Below are positions 1-11,977 of a DNA stretch of 64,000 bases, piece after piece. Source of the DNA: Aquatica leii (Eukaryota > Arthropoda > Insecta > Coleoptera > Lampyridae). Positions within the stretch are counted from its first letter, which is position 1. The number at the start of each line of letters is the position of its first letter. Position numbers and translations under genes: made by a program. The stretch spans positions 176,003,027-176,067,026 of the forward strand of contig CM069432.1 of assembly GCA_035610365.1 (NCBI GenBank). Direction: 5' to 3'. Under the pieces are notes generated by a model. That model had not been told where the DNA came from. It saw only the letters and a list, made by a program, of their open reading frames with translations, and searched no databases.

Positions 1-660
1 GATGAAAATGCATTTATCTTTTCACTAGACGTCTATCTATAGACGAAGGGACGCTGCACTATTTCTTTTCGCCACTTCCCTTTGATTCAATGTTGTATTC
101 TCAACACGTTCGTCATTTTGGCTCGAGTGTCCTCTCTGCAGACGATCGCGTACTGAAAACGAGCACCGTCAGCTTGCGCGCTAACGAAAATAAAGATGAG
201 TTGATATCTATTGGTTATAAAATTTCATCGTAAAAAGTGGTTGTAGAAACCAACCCGTCAAATTTATATTATTAGGAAATGTATGTTTGCACCATATGTG
301 TCAATGTTTTATTTGTGTTTACTGATGCAAACTTAATGAAATATTAATGGTAATGTATTTTATGGTTGCTGTAATCGTAAAGTTAAACGGCAGTAGCATT
401 TTAATAGAATTTTCTTTTATACAGATTTTTGTTTGTATAATTAACTTTCTAAGTAAATTATCAATGCTTCATGAACGCATATTCTTATAAAATTAGAAGG
501 GTTCTGATGCTGTGATCGTGACTATAAAGAGGTTAATACGTATGGTACCTAGGGAAGAATTTTTTGTTGACTACTTTATAATAAAACTAAATTAAATTTC
601 TCAAATCAATTGTAAAAATTTAATGCTTTTTCTTTTCATCTATTTATTCGTATGTGTAAT
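1..660. other. non-coding stretch with a GC-richer start
   Basis: No open frame of note. Bases about 60-190 are clearly richer in G+C (several CG dinucleotides, a GCGCGC-like run) than the very AT-rich DNA that follows. This could be a promoter or 5' exon of a gene to the left, but no start, splice site or domain is readable, so nothing is called. Confidence 0.4.
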
Positions 661-860
661 CATGACAGTGTAATATTGAAGCGTTCTTGAAGTATTTGGA
701 AACTTCGAGAAGATTGTCACAAAAGATAGAATGTTCTAGTTCAGATAAAGTAGAAATTATAAAAGGTATCCGAATGGATTTGAAGTTTTATCTAGTCAGA
801 AGTCTGAAATCGTAAGAATTGTCGGTCTAAATAAATGCGTTAACGCGCGTGCCAGTGCAT
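660..860 (+). promoter_or_regulatory. heat-shock-element/TATA repeat, copy 1
   Basis: The block has a heat-shock-factor-type array: TTCTTGAAG, then GGAAACTTCGAGAAG near 700-715 (GAA-nn-TTC-nn-GAA), then GAATGTTCTAGTTC at 730-742. These are followed by TATAAAAG at 758-765 and a possible initiator TCAGA at 796. The same order of GAATGTTCTAG, CAGATAAAG and TATAAAA recurs near 3.3 kb. No coding region follows, so this is more likely a piece of a dispersed repeat (an old LTR, or a duplicated stress-gene promoter) than the promoter of a live gene. Confidence 0.4.
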
Positions 861-3160
861 TTATTTGTAATTCTACATATAATTTAGACATTTTTCTTAA
901 CTAAACTTTAGCAAACACTAAGGATAAACAAACTAACCACGAGTTTTTATCTAAGTGTAATGGAACTTAGTAGCTAATATTATTGACGTAGTATTCACAA
1001 CTAAGTTTGCCATTTTTTATAACAAAACGTAAACATTCTTACTTATATTAGAATATTTATTCTAAAACATCTGCGTCTTAGAGCTTAACAGAGTTATTGC
1101 GAAAATAGTAACAAAAATCATTGGTATCTTTTTTCGCAGTCAAAATATGAAGTGTAAAACATTAATTTTACTCCGAAAATTACCTTTATAATTTTGGTAC
1201 TAAAAATATTCAACATGTTCTACATTTACTGTGTAAACAACGGAATAATATGCGCGAAGTTGAATTTTGTATCGCAACAATACGTTTATTAAATTATCTT
1301 TCTCTGGTTTTACCTTTTAAATAAAATTAATTATGTCTTGGTCTCGTGAAGAAGTAATTTGGTTAATCGAGGAATACAGAAAGTGACCGAACCTTTATAA
1401 TTAATTGTATGTAAATATAGTCTTCCAATAATCAACCATTTTGATTATTGGAAGAATATATGTACCTACATTTAATTAATTACGCATCAATAATATATGG
1501 ATCTATTTTACGAATTTGAACCTTTATAAATTTAAATCACAGAATTATAAAAACTACACTACTACGTAAAGCAACAACCTCGAACAGCTGACTGACAGAA
1601 TACCTGTAGTAGTTTTAGCAATTACTTACGTAATAATTCTGTTAAGTGTAAAACGGCTCTTATGTAATTTACATACGTTTTTATTCTTTAACAAGTGATA
1701 CAATGAATATTCGCTGGTCAAACAAAATTAGATACCTAGGCATATAAAAACTGTCATATATAAATGTGACGTTTTAATGTTGTTGTGATTTATAATTAAC
1801 CTAGAATTTTAATAATTACAAAAAAAATTATTATACCACTTTTAAATTACAATAATTGTACCAACAGAGGATAATATAAATGTTACTACAATGTAACAAA
1901 AATAATGTTTTTGTTCAAGTGTAAATATAGTAAATAACTCAAATTTGCTTAAATTTTATCTTATTGTATTCAACTCATACCTTCTGGTCATGGAAAAAGT
2001 AGAATATATTCGATACTCGTATCGAATTTTGATTCTAGCCTTGCTACAGAATATGCTTTTCTTTAACACACATTTTTGTAGGTTGTGGTAGACGACATTA
2101 AATTAGGCATAAATGAAAAATTCAAAGCAAATAAAAAATAGTGAACTACCCAACTTGTTTGCGTTAACATTGTAAGACCCACTTTAAACATTTTTTAGTA
2201 AAGACGCTGTTATAGTCGGGAAGAGTTGTTACGTGCTCTAAATTTAAATAGTGCTACTTTCTATATTTTTGGTTGACTTGAAGTTAGTCTTTTACTTCTC
2301 AACGCCATCTAACGAGTATCGTGCTTATCACTTCCGTTCGAGTCGTTGTTTTTACTTCCACTTTGTCGTACACGTAATATGCCTGATTGAATTTAAAGAA
2401 ATATTTCTTGAAACAGCCACGTGTTGTGGCTGTGTTTTGAAAACATTTTAAAAACAAATTTCTTAGCGCTACATATTACCTCTAAATGTGGGTCACGATC
2501 ATCATTCTATAAAAATTAAGCACTTCTTTGGTTGGATCGATTGTGGAAAATTTCTAAAGTGAAGCATTGAACCTATAATTAACTGATATAGAATTGATAC
2601 CTTTACTCCAAGGCATGGACATTTAACACCACTTTTAAGAAAGTGCACATGTAACAGCATACGATAAACTTTTTTTTTACTTGTCATAAATGTTATCTTT
2701 TACGTTTTTGTAGATTTCGTGAGTCACTAGTTTGACACGATTCTTTTAGTTAGCTTAATTACAGGCGAGACTTCTGGAAAACGTTTTCTGCAGGTTAACA
2801 TCGGAGTTGGGTAAATCAAATTTTGATAATAATTTGATGTCACTACGGTGCTTCTCATGAATATTGTTTGCTAATAACTTTTACAACGAGTTGTTTCTTA
2901 TTACTAGTAGTTAGTCTAACTTAAGTTTTTGTGGCATGCTGATATGTAAACCGTTAATTATCATTGTTAATTTAAGTTATTTGTTATTGATTCTAATTTT
3001 TGTCTAAGACAATTAAATCAAATGTTAACGATATGGTTTATTTGTTTGTTCCTTCGACTTTACGGACCTTACAATTTTAATGCAAGCCTCGAGCCTTCTG
3101 TACTGATCTAAGAAAAGCTGTTCTGCGAAACAAGATCCGGCGTCTATTAAAAAAAATCTT
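861..3160. other. gene-poor AT-rich DNA
   Basis: Apart from the hairpin at 1421-1455 I see nothing supportable. The open frames at 2251-2451 (+) and 2502-2687 (-) have no recognisable domain and look like chance frames. Confidence 0.4.
1421..1455. repeat. perfect 15-bp inverted repeat
   Basis: TCTTCCAATAATCAA (1421-1435) and its exact reverse complement (1441-1455) flank a 5-base loop. Weaker complementarity continues outward: TAATTAATTG...ATGTAAATATA on the left against a similar inverted run to about 1485. It could be a decayed MITE or a hairpin RNA locus. Confidence 0.6.
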
Positions 3161-3289
3161 ATCACTTATACCTTCCCTCTCTCCGATAGGAATTGTTGCA
3201 ATTCTATTGCGAAGTTGGTAAACTTCTAGAAGCGTGTAGCTTACTTAGTAAGTCAATCCGAAGATTATGGTGTTTTCGTTCAACAACGC

Positions 3290-3450
3290 CAATAAATGAT
3301 ACTGAAGCGTGGAATGTTCTAGTTTCAGATAAAGTAAAATATAAAAAGTGAACAAAGAAAATCCGACGTTTAAAGTTTTAAGTGCAACGTAGTTGTTAAG
3401 AAGAACGTGTCAGTGTTAAACAAATAAGTCCGTTTAGTGATTCATTATCT
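3290..3450 (+). promoter_or_regulatory. heat-shock-element/TATA repeat, copy 2
   Basis: TGAAGCG, GAATGTTCTAGTTTC (GAA-nn-TTC-type element), CAGATAAAG and TATAAAAA follow each other as in the 0.7-kb copy. An A-rich leader-like run with AAAGTGAACAAAGAA comes next. A further CTTCTAGAAG element lies upstream at about 3223-3232. No protein-coding frame follows. Confidence 0.4.
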
Positions 3451-3632
3451 TATCCGCGAATAGTATACGTTTACGGTGATATATATAAATTACTTGGGTT
3501 TGCTTTTATTAAATTATAGTTTATTTTGATGAAAAATAATAAACCTTCTAAGTCGCGAATCAAGAAAGGTTATAAAATCATTCTAGTAGCAGGGTGATAG
3601 AAAACACTACTTAATGTGTTTTTTGAGACGAC

Positions 3633-3664
3633 GTTTCGTGGACCAATGTGTCAACTTCCTTAAG
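3633..3664 (-). ncRNA. hammerhead-like core, decayed
   Basis: This is the minus-strand counterpart of the motif at 4030-4060. On the minus strand it reads CTTAAGGAAG, a loop, then CACGAAAC. The conserved CTGA core is changed to CTTA, so this copy is probably inactive even if the family is a ribozyme. Confidence 0.3.
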
Positions 3665-4029
3665 CCACTGCATTTAATAAAAACACAACATAAATATACA
3701 AACGTAATTGCAACAAATAATTAGAGCTAGTATATAATTAATATAAAAATTATAAACAATTTTTGATATTCTAAAGTAACTATTGTTTGCTTTGAGTTTT
3801 TTACATTCTAAATGTTTTTTTTCTGTTGTTTATTAACAGTTTTACCTGTTGATTATGTTTTGACGGATCATCGCTACTGGTTTTTTAGTTTTTTGTGAGT
3901 ATGTTTTGTTTTTTATATCCAACTAGTTTTCTTAGTTACTCTAAAATATCAAAAATTCTTTATAATTTTATTAGTTATATCCTAGCTCTAATTGCATGTT
4001 AATTACGTTTGTATAATGAATGCAGTAGC

Positions 4030-4060
4030 CTGAGGAAGTTGCCACATTGGTTCACGAAAC
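4030..4060 (+). ncRNA. hammerhead-like motif of a Penelope tail
   Basis: CTGAGGAAG at 4030-4038 is followed by a short imperfect stem-loop and then GAAAC at 4056-4060. CUGANGA plus GAAAC around a small stem II is the hammerhead core arrangement reported for Penelope-like elements. Stem II is weaker here than in the 48.0- and 62.3-kb copies. Confidence 0.35.
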
Positions 4061-4209
4061 GTCGCCACAAAAAATAGATTAAGTTTGTTATTTTGCTTAG
4101 CTCGTTGTATTGTGTTTTTAGTTTATTAAAATTAGTTAGATTTATAATAATCGATAATAGTGCAAATAGTTAAAAATAATTCAGTTTGAAATTTGTTAGA
4201 AATTGTAAC

Positions 4210-4284
4210 AAATACTTGCCAAATAAGTCAAGGTTTTATATTGTAACTTACAATACAGAACCTAGTCTTATTTGGTAAGTATTT
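4210..4284. repeat. hairpin with 18-bp arms
   Basis: AAATACTTGCCAAATAAG (4210-4227) pairs with CTTATTTGGTAAGTATTT (4267-4284) with one mismatch. Inside, AAGGTT faces AACCT, and ATTGTAA faces TTACAAT, so nearly the whole 75 nt can fold into one rod. It could be a MITE or a small-RNA precursor. No flanking duplication is clear. Confidence 0.55.
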
Positions 4285-4289
4285 CAATA

Positions 4290-6160
4290 AACATTAATGA
4301 CGATGGCAACTCCGCTATTAATATAAATCCAGCTAGTCAATTTATTGTATGGAAACAATATGAACATTAAATGAAAACGTGTTTCCATTAACGAGAATGC
4401 TTTGCTTTGTCTCCTAAACTTTTTGGTGGCAAGGATTTAATATACGACCATTTAAGACACAGGTTAAATGGATACAAATTTGCAAATCTTTTGTTCCTTA
4501 CATATTTACCAGTTTGGAAATATCTCGACTCGGTTAAAAAGTTTTCAATTAATTTCTATAGCTCAAAATAGTTTTTATTAAATACATGTTTGTTATTTTA
4601 GTTCTCAATTATAATGTTTAATTGCATTTTGTAACAACTCTACAATTAAAAACTGAAACTGATTACCTTTATCAGTTGTTATTTTAATCATTGTGCAAAT
4701 CTCACTTTGACCGCTGACTTCGAATACTTTAATTCTTATTAAACCGCCTCGATTACATTCCAGAACTTTAATTTTAGCTGGCTATCAGATATGGTATTCT
4801 TAAGATGTAGAATGGCAGTTCATTATATGTGAAACTTAAAATAATTTGGATCAACCTAAAAATTACAAAACGATCCTGAATAAGCTGACAGCGTGGACAA
4901 CGAAACATCCAACGCAAGTTTTAAAACACGGTGAAAATCCGTCCAAAGATACCATTAGTAGTTACACCGGGCGTGAAAGTCTATACCTACTATTAAAATG
5001 GTCGATTTGACAATTTCAGAAGTAAATTTAAATTAAACGATCTATTATTCGGTAGATTTTATTTAGTCCTTTCCGCTTTAAATTATCACATAAACTATAC
5101 GTTGCCAGTACCCAGTGTGTTTAGTGCCTGAAAATCACCAATTATATATCAAAAATAGACTAATACAGTTAAATAACTATTTATACAGTATATACAAGAA
5201 GTGGCGAAGTTAATTCGAATCAAATAATTACTTCAAGTTCTTTCTTTACGTATGTATGCTGCTCAAAACAACGGATTTATATATCGAATAAATCTAATAA
5301 AAATAATCATACATAGGTTTCAGTTCCAATGAGTAAATGCTTTGTCACGTATAATTAAACACGTTCATAAGTATAAAATCGTATAAAACAACAAACTTAT
5401 ATCTCTGAAAATATCAAACATAAATTTGAATTAATGTGGTTCGTAAACTTTTTTAATAAACGTAGCAGCTATTATTACACCCAGAATATTTTGTACGAAA
5501 AGTACAATGATATGTAAGTGGTGTTCGTATAAAGATAGGATTCTTCGTACTGATGAAAACGTGGTCGAACCGTAATATAATTTATATGAACATCAAACTT
5601 TTCTCGACAGCAAAAATATAAGTAGACGAATTTCAGCTTTATCACAACTCACAGTCAAAGGGACATACCAATAAGAAAAGCGGTATCACAATTTTCCTTT
5701 TCATGATTCATATTTCTGTAAGGAAATCTATGTATTGAACTTGTTACGCAAATAAAACTTCTTTGATCTATATTTTGTAACATTGATAACAGAATTTATG
5801 TTTTCTGTATTAATTTGAAGCTGTGTAATTTCAGCCGTAGGGTCCAGCAAAGACATAGGGTTGATGACACTACATTGCACGTGCTACTGTAACATGGGTA
5901 AATCCTAACATCGCGCTGAAAAGAGCAGGGGGCGTGTAAAGGGTGCATAAAATTCGTTGCCGAAAACGTGAACTGAATGAGTTATGACACCGTGTGTTGC
6001 ATTACCTGATTAGACTGTTGACGATTTCTTTTTCTCTTATGTTAAATTAACTGTTAATCTAATAGCGTTTTGTTATTTACAGACGAAATGTACAAACAGG
6101 CTAATGAAAATTAACATTTTACAATAATTCTGGTCATGTACATTTAATTTAATTACTTTG
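4290..6160. other. gene-poor DNA with a GC-richer island
   Basis: No gene is supportable. Bases about 5830-5960 are markedly less AT-rich than the flanks. The minus strand there holds an open stretch of about 50 codons with several cysteines and no recognisable domain. Confidence 0.35.
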
Positions 6161-6164
6161 GAGA

Positions 6165-6245
6165 AAAAAATGAGACAAAGTGAACAAAGAATAATCCGTT
6201 TTAAGTAATTTAATTTTATCTAGTTTCAATACAGATGGCTCGTTT
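6165..6245 (+). repeat. partial third copy of the HSE/TATA repeat family
   Basis: AAAGTGAACAAAGAA followed by AATCCG matches the leader-like part of the 3.3-kb copy. TTTTATCTAGT a little further on matches the 0.7-kb copy. The HSE and TATA parts are not present here, so only the downstream part of the repeat survives. Confidence 0.4.
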
Positions 6246-6249
6246 TGAA

Positions 6250-7246
6250 AGTTTTATTAGATTTATCACAATCTCTGGATTATGTCGCTTTTAACCAAAC
6301 TTTATATAATTCGTATTTTTCGTATTTTATTATGCATATTTTGGCAAAGATTTTTATAAAGCATAAATTATTAAAATCGTGTTTCCAATTCATTGATTTT
6401 GTACCGATTTTCTAAAACATTCTAAAGTAAACAAGCAGTAAAAGCTCTTCTGAACTTATGATATTGGGAAAACAAATTTCTGTTGATGTAAGTCTATTGG
6501 ACTACGTTATCGAAACTTTAAGGAAACAAAGAAATTTTACCTTATATTTTGATGTTAAATGTAAACGTAAGAGTTGTCTAATAATAAAAATATTTTTATC
6601 AATTTCTGAAATACGTAAAGTTTTGAGTATTTACGATAAAGGTTTAGTATATTTCCAAATTAGTGTGAGGCGGGAAGTTTAATTAGTTAATTTCTTCACA
6701 AAAACTGAGACTCATACACGAGATAACTGTTTAGATGTATAACTTCTCTCTAAACGAATTAATATTCTTTTGTTGCATGAAACGTGTTTAATCGTTTAGC
6801 GAAGTTTTTGAATGTGTCGACCAGGTTTTTCTGTTATAAACACATAAATTGGTAATACTGTAGAAAAGTTTTTCCAAATGATTTACTGCTAGTATTATTT
6901 TTACTCTAAACGTAACATCGCGTTTCATATCTTATACAAACAAAGGTTTTGCAAAGATTAATCGACTAGCAATATCCATACCATTAGAACTCATCCAGGC
7001 GTCGTAAGACTAATAAAGACTGACGGCTTTCGTGACAAGTGACGATAATAACCGCCGACGTACCCTTGAAACTCAACCACTACGTAGCGTATTATCAGGG
7101 GTTCACTTTGTTTACTTTATTTGCGTGTTGTCTTCCATATTACTTTCATCACTGCAATTTTCTCGCACACAAATTATTTACAATCTATAATTAAATTTCC
7201 GATGCTTACCAGAGCACGTAATTAATTTACCTTTTAATTTTTACAG
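6250..7246. other. no recognisable feature
   Basis: AT-rich sequence. The 74-codon frame at 6458-6682 (+) has ordinary-looking composition but no domain or motif I recognise and no splice context. Confidence 0.35.
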
Positions 7247-7295
7247 GTAAACAATTCTCCATGGTATTCATCAAGATTCCAAGCAGATCTGAAAA
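7247..7295 (+). CDS. possible 49-nt internal exon of a host gene
   Basis: A pyrimidine-rich tract ends in TTTTTACAG at 7246. After 49 nt comes AAAA|GTGAGT, a strong donor. In one frame the exon reads VNNSPWYSSRFQADLK without a stop, and a second frame is also open. The size is typical of a mini-exon in a gene with very long introns, which would explain why much of the window looks like intron. No partner exon is identified, so gene identity is unknown. A cryptic pair of splice-like sites is the main alternative. Confidence 0.35.
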
Positions 7296-7299
7296 GTGA

Positions 7300-9190
7300 G
7301 TTTTTAAATATCGTTGAATGGAAGCTTTGAAATATATACATACCTATTAGTATTCATACAACAAAACCATTTTATTGTTGAAAACGTTCGTAAGTCATTG
7401 CCTCTATGAAAGGATAAACTTGTATATAGTACGCATAAAAAGTTTGTACACTTTTATTGCCAGATATAATAATAATGCTTTTTTTTCTCGGATTTTGTTC
7501 TTAATTAATTTGCTTTTTTTAATATGTACGAATAGCTTCTAGTTTTTACGATACATTTAACTTGCACATTTGAGTCAGATTCGTTAGTATTAAATTAAAA
7601 TATATTAAACGTACACGAGTGTTTTGAAAGGTGGCGATGTGTGGAATTTAAGACAACACTACTCAATGTTATGTGAAATATTAAAGGAGTTCCACTTCAA
7701 CTATTTCTAATATCAAAGTTTTCGACATGGTTATTTGCGTATTTTAGCTTATAACTTGCCTTTACTTTCCCGCTACTGTGTAATTTTATAACGCTCTACT
7801 GAACACAAACGAAGCTACTAAATTAGAAAATCTTTTCCAATTATTAAACAGGTTTTGTTCTGCCGTCTAAAACGTTTTAAATAGCAAATTAATAATAAAT
7901 AATAAACTAGTTGCAGAGTAAATTTCTATTAGGTACTAATGGATGAACGTTATTTTACCGCAATATTTAATATGAAAAGTGCGTATATTAAAAAAAAACT
8001 GTAGAATGGTAATTTTAATTTGCGAAGTTCTTAGAATATTAAATTAAATATTTCATGGTTCATCGTGATTTATATTGTTATATTACAATGTTTCGCTTTA
8101 TATACAAGCATCTCGTTAACACGGGCATTTAAACATGTAATTAAGGATATTTTAAAAATAATTGCACAATTTTTGTTTTAAATTATTTACACTCATAAAT
8201 TTTACCGGTTTCCTTATTTCTTTATATAAGTGCGACAAACCTGAATATTTAAGTAACAGTAACTGTTCACACTGTTACATTGAAACAATTTATATTCGTT
8301 GAAAATTATTATGGTTAACGCATTTACTTTAGATTTTCGTTAACTAAACCTATTGCTTTAAGTATTCTTATTGGAGCATGTGCCTGTGAATAGCACTAAT
8401 TAGTGACCAGCATCCTTTGCTAAATCTGTAAAGGAAGGTTAAACTTGAAATCCACAAAGCTTTACGGGTTTTAAAATAAGGGGATTATGTTGATAGCTTA
8501 CGTAAAAATAGACATAATTTTTTAACACGCCATTAATCTAGACTAGCCAAAAAAATTTATTTTTGGAAAATTAAATATTTGTTGAATAAAAAGTTTGATG
8601 CATGATGAGTTCTAATTAAGTATTTTATGGCTTATGTACTACAAAAAATCCGTTGCACACATTTCTTCTCTTTTAATCGCTTATGCATCATTATATTTTT
8701 TGACTTTTAACTTAAAGTGCATTTATAAGATTACATTATTTATACAGTTTATAATGTTTAGGCGCTGTAAAACTACTAGTTGTGCATTTATTACTAGCAA
8801 TGTAAGATGTTCTACTAAATGATACGACATTCTCATCAGTTTACAATGTAAGCAAAGCTTTGTGAACATGTCAAACAAAAAATCGATCGATTAATTTTTA
8901 ACAATCCATTGTTACTTACTCGTAAAACTTTTTTTGAATCACTTTTCAACCTACCTCGACTACAATTTTTTTGTACCAAGTAAAAATATTTATTCTTAAT
9001 TATACTTTTTTTCTTATCACAATATCAACAGTTAGTTACTAAATTAAACCATAGTTTAATCTAAACTCGTGTATATGTTTTGAGCTTTTGGATAGTGGTA
9101 ATTTAATTATTACTATAGCCTGATTTTACCAACATAGAAGACTTTAAATTTAAAGTGCTTACTATCAAAAATGTCCGTAAAAGTTAAAAT
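7300..9190. other. no recognisable feature
   Basis: AT-rich, probably intergenic or intronic. The 62-codon frame at 8634-8822 (+) has no recognisable domain. Confidence 0.35.
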
Positions 9191-9198
9191 TAAACCAA

Positions 9199-9300
9199 CA
9201 GCAAGCTTGTTTTAAGCTTAAATCAATGTTGTTTAGTAAGCTTACCTTGGTAAGCGTATACGCTTGATGCAAGCATGTTTTAAATTTGCTTTAAGCTTAA
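9199..9300. repeat. AAGCTT-rich inverted cluster
   Basis: Repeated AAGCTT/AAGC words (GCAAGCTTG, TTAAGCTTAAA, GTAAGCTTACC, TTTAAGCTTAA) occur in both orientations, with an inner palindrome around GTATACGCTTG. Similar clusters lie at about 16.69-16.77 and 17.94-18.07 kb. Such arrays are typical of subterminal regions of DNA transposons. No transposase is present. Confidence 0.4.
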
Positions 9301-9309
9301 CTTGATAAG

Positions 9310-11970
9310 TTAAAAGTTTATATACGATCTGGGATTGCTTTCTATGTAGTTAGCACATTTTACAAATTTAAAAGAAATATGTCGAGCTCGAATTTTGAAT
9401 AGCACTTCTCATGGTTCCACAGTTTTCGATAAAAATTAAAAAACGTTTTGTATTCCGTATGTTAAAAACTCGAAATTGAAGTACTGTTTCAGTACAAGAA
9501 TTTTTATTTTTTATCAATTTATAGTATTCACGTTAAACATGTTTACGTTTATGTCTAGACAGTGAATGTATTTAATAGCATTGCCAATGTTAGTGGGTTT
9601 ATAAATTAGTTTTCTTCTCGTCTCTATAAAATACTTGAAGATTATTCTACTCATATTTATCTCGTAATAGATGACAAAAGAAACGTGTGCGTAATATAGA
9701 GACAAGTCTATTAAACGCTTAAACTAATTAATAGTGTCTGTAACCACACAAGGATGGTTCCCTTCCGATTTTGTTCAATTTTCTACTTTTGTCGTCAAAG
9801 CACGCACTAACCAAAAAGTTAGAGAGTTAATTAATTTTCCATCTAATTAAATTACTTTCTAATCATAAAGTCGTTTTTAATTAACGTAATTGATTTTGAT
9901 CAGCTCTATTCTCACTTAGAAACCACGGTTTGTACATTTTCTAGATACAAAATTGAAAATCAGGAAATCAAGTTAAAGTTAACTACTTTTAAAAGTAACT
10001 TTCTCTTTGTTTAACGGTTTAGTTAATAAATACTTAATTCATAACGTTTCTATAACGTTTGGTTCTCATATAACTATCTAAAATATTTATTTATTACTTC
10101 ACTCCGGAAACGTAAATATTTAGGTTTAGAAAGTGATTTAGTCTTATCGTTCCGTTGATAGTTCAGTCAGACAATAAGGAATTGTTTGTATGCGAAAGCA
10201 AAATCACAAACATTCGCATTAAGTGGGTGCAGTAAACACTTAATTCTATTTTCTAATTTAGAAATTAAATGAATATATTAATAAAGTACGGACTGAAGGG
10301 GTAGCATTGCTAGCAAAATGCATTAACATTAAAAGCAAAGTTATATCTACATTATATCGAATTGCATTGCCGTGGATATAAAATAACAATTTTCCCGCAT
10401 TTCGCTCTTTCATTTCTCTTATTTTAGGGCGAAAATCGCACAATATTGTTTTAGTGGCGTCGCGGTAACAACACGTAAGGGTATTCTTATGTTAGCACCC
10501 CTAACACTTCATTGTCAAAATGGGCTTTAGTTTTAGGTCTGTGATCTTAAATTACTATATCGCTATTTACTACGCCTAAAAACACAGTTACGCGTGTAAA
10601 AGTGCTGTTTCACGTGCGTTTATTACCTCAGCACTTTAATTATAGAAAATTATTCAAAAGGATTAGATAAAAAACTTAAAAAAAGTATTAGTATTACGCA
10701 TATTAGGCATATCATAACAAAAACATAAATCGCTATAAATCAATAACTTTAATATCCCGGTTTATTTTAAGTACTTTGTAACTGGCACATTGTTTGTTAA
10801 CTTATTCCTTAGATTTTATCCGCTTTTTCCAGCCTTGAAAGTAGTCTCTCTAATGTCTCGGAAACTGAGATTCTGCCATTTCATTTTGTAGAGATTCCAG
10901 AGCCGCATAGTAATTGCTCCATATGAGCTCTTTCGTTAATGACAATGTGAAACCATTTAGAAACTGCACTCATTCACGTGTTTGATTGATGTTCTATTTG
11001 CAAGAGTTATTATCGTGTGCTGAGCTTTAAATTTGCCGTTTGACTTTTGTAATTTGTTTTGAAATTATCACTCTGTACTTAGAAGTTTATGTAAATAAAT
11101 TGAAAAGTGATAGTATTTTTATTTTTATTTACACAAAATAGTTTCTACGACATCGAATATTTATTCGATTAAAATCACAGATGCTGAGCTAAGCGCTTAT
11201 AAAACTATGTTATTGAGATTCTTTCAGTTAGAACTTGATTCGATCGTTAAGGCCCTGCTAGACAGCTCATAAAATTTTTCACTGCGCCTACCTTTAGTTA
11301 AAAATGCAACCAGTTATGCACAGTTCAGGTAAAAATGTCTTAAACTTACAAATACCTTTAGGCAGAAACATTGTTTAGTTGCAAACAATGGTATAACCAA
11401 ATCGGATTAGTAAGTAGTACACATAAATTATGTTGTATAAATTGATTGTAGAAAATTATGTATACCTATAAATATGTATACCTATAATAAATTTAAATAA
11501 TAATAAATATGTACCCAATAAGACTCCTGTGAACAACTACAAAATTTTATTTTTCATCTAAAATTATTTCTATCTGAAACCAAATTATTTTAAAATCTAC
11601 TTCATTTTTTGCAAAGTTAAACCAAAAATAAAATTAGTAAACTCATTATGTATAGTGATTGAATAAGGCATTATATCACTAAATGCTATTATAACGCAAT
11701 TACAAAAGAGTCACGAATTTATTAGCTTTTACGTTAATAAGGTCATTATTCATTAAATTTAATAAAAATAATGTAATTTTAATTAGATGATTCCCAAAAT
11801 AAATCGATTTCTAGCAATAATATTTACTATGATTATTCACATAAACGAAGATGCAATAAATTTCCTAATTACTCAATTAGCACCGATACTATATAAAGTC
11901 AATATTTTGAATAATTCTATTATTCATTTCCTGTTCATAACCACTGTTTATCAATAATCGGTTTGTATTG
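9310..11970. other. no recognisable gene
   Basis: AT-rich. A slightly GC-richer patch at about 10830-10960 has no long open frame. Frames at 9514-9705 (-) and 10258-10443 (-) have no recognisable domain. Confidence 0.35.
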
Positions 11971-11977
11971 TGAAAAA

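Larger units (their letters stand above)
3608..4095. repeat. fold-back element of two Penelope-like tails
   Basis: The left arm (about 3608-3785) and right arm (about 3930-4095) are inverted copies of each other around a loop of roughly 140 bp. Shared blocks include ACGTTTCGTG, CCAATGTG, CAACTTCCT, ACAAACGTAATT, TTAGAGCTAG and TTTTTGATATT. Each arm carries a CTGAGGAA...GAAACGTCG-like motif, which resembles the 3' tails of the Penelope-like elements at 48.0 and 62.3 kb. A fold-back of two tails, or two opposed insertions, explains this best. No coding sequence lies in it. Confidence 0.65.
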
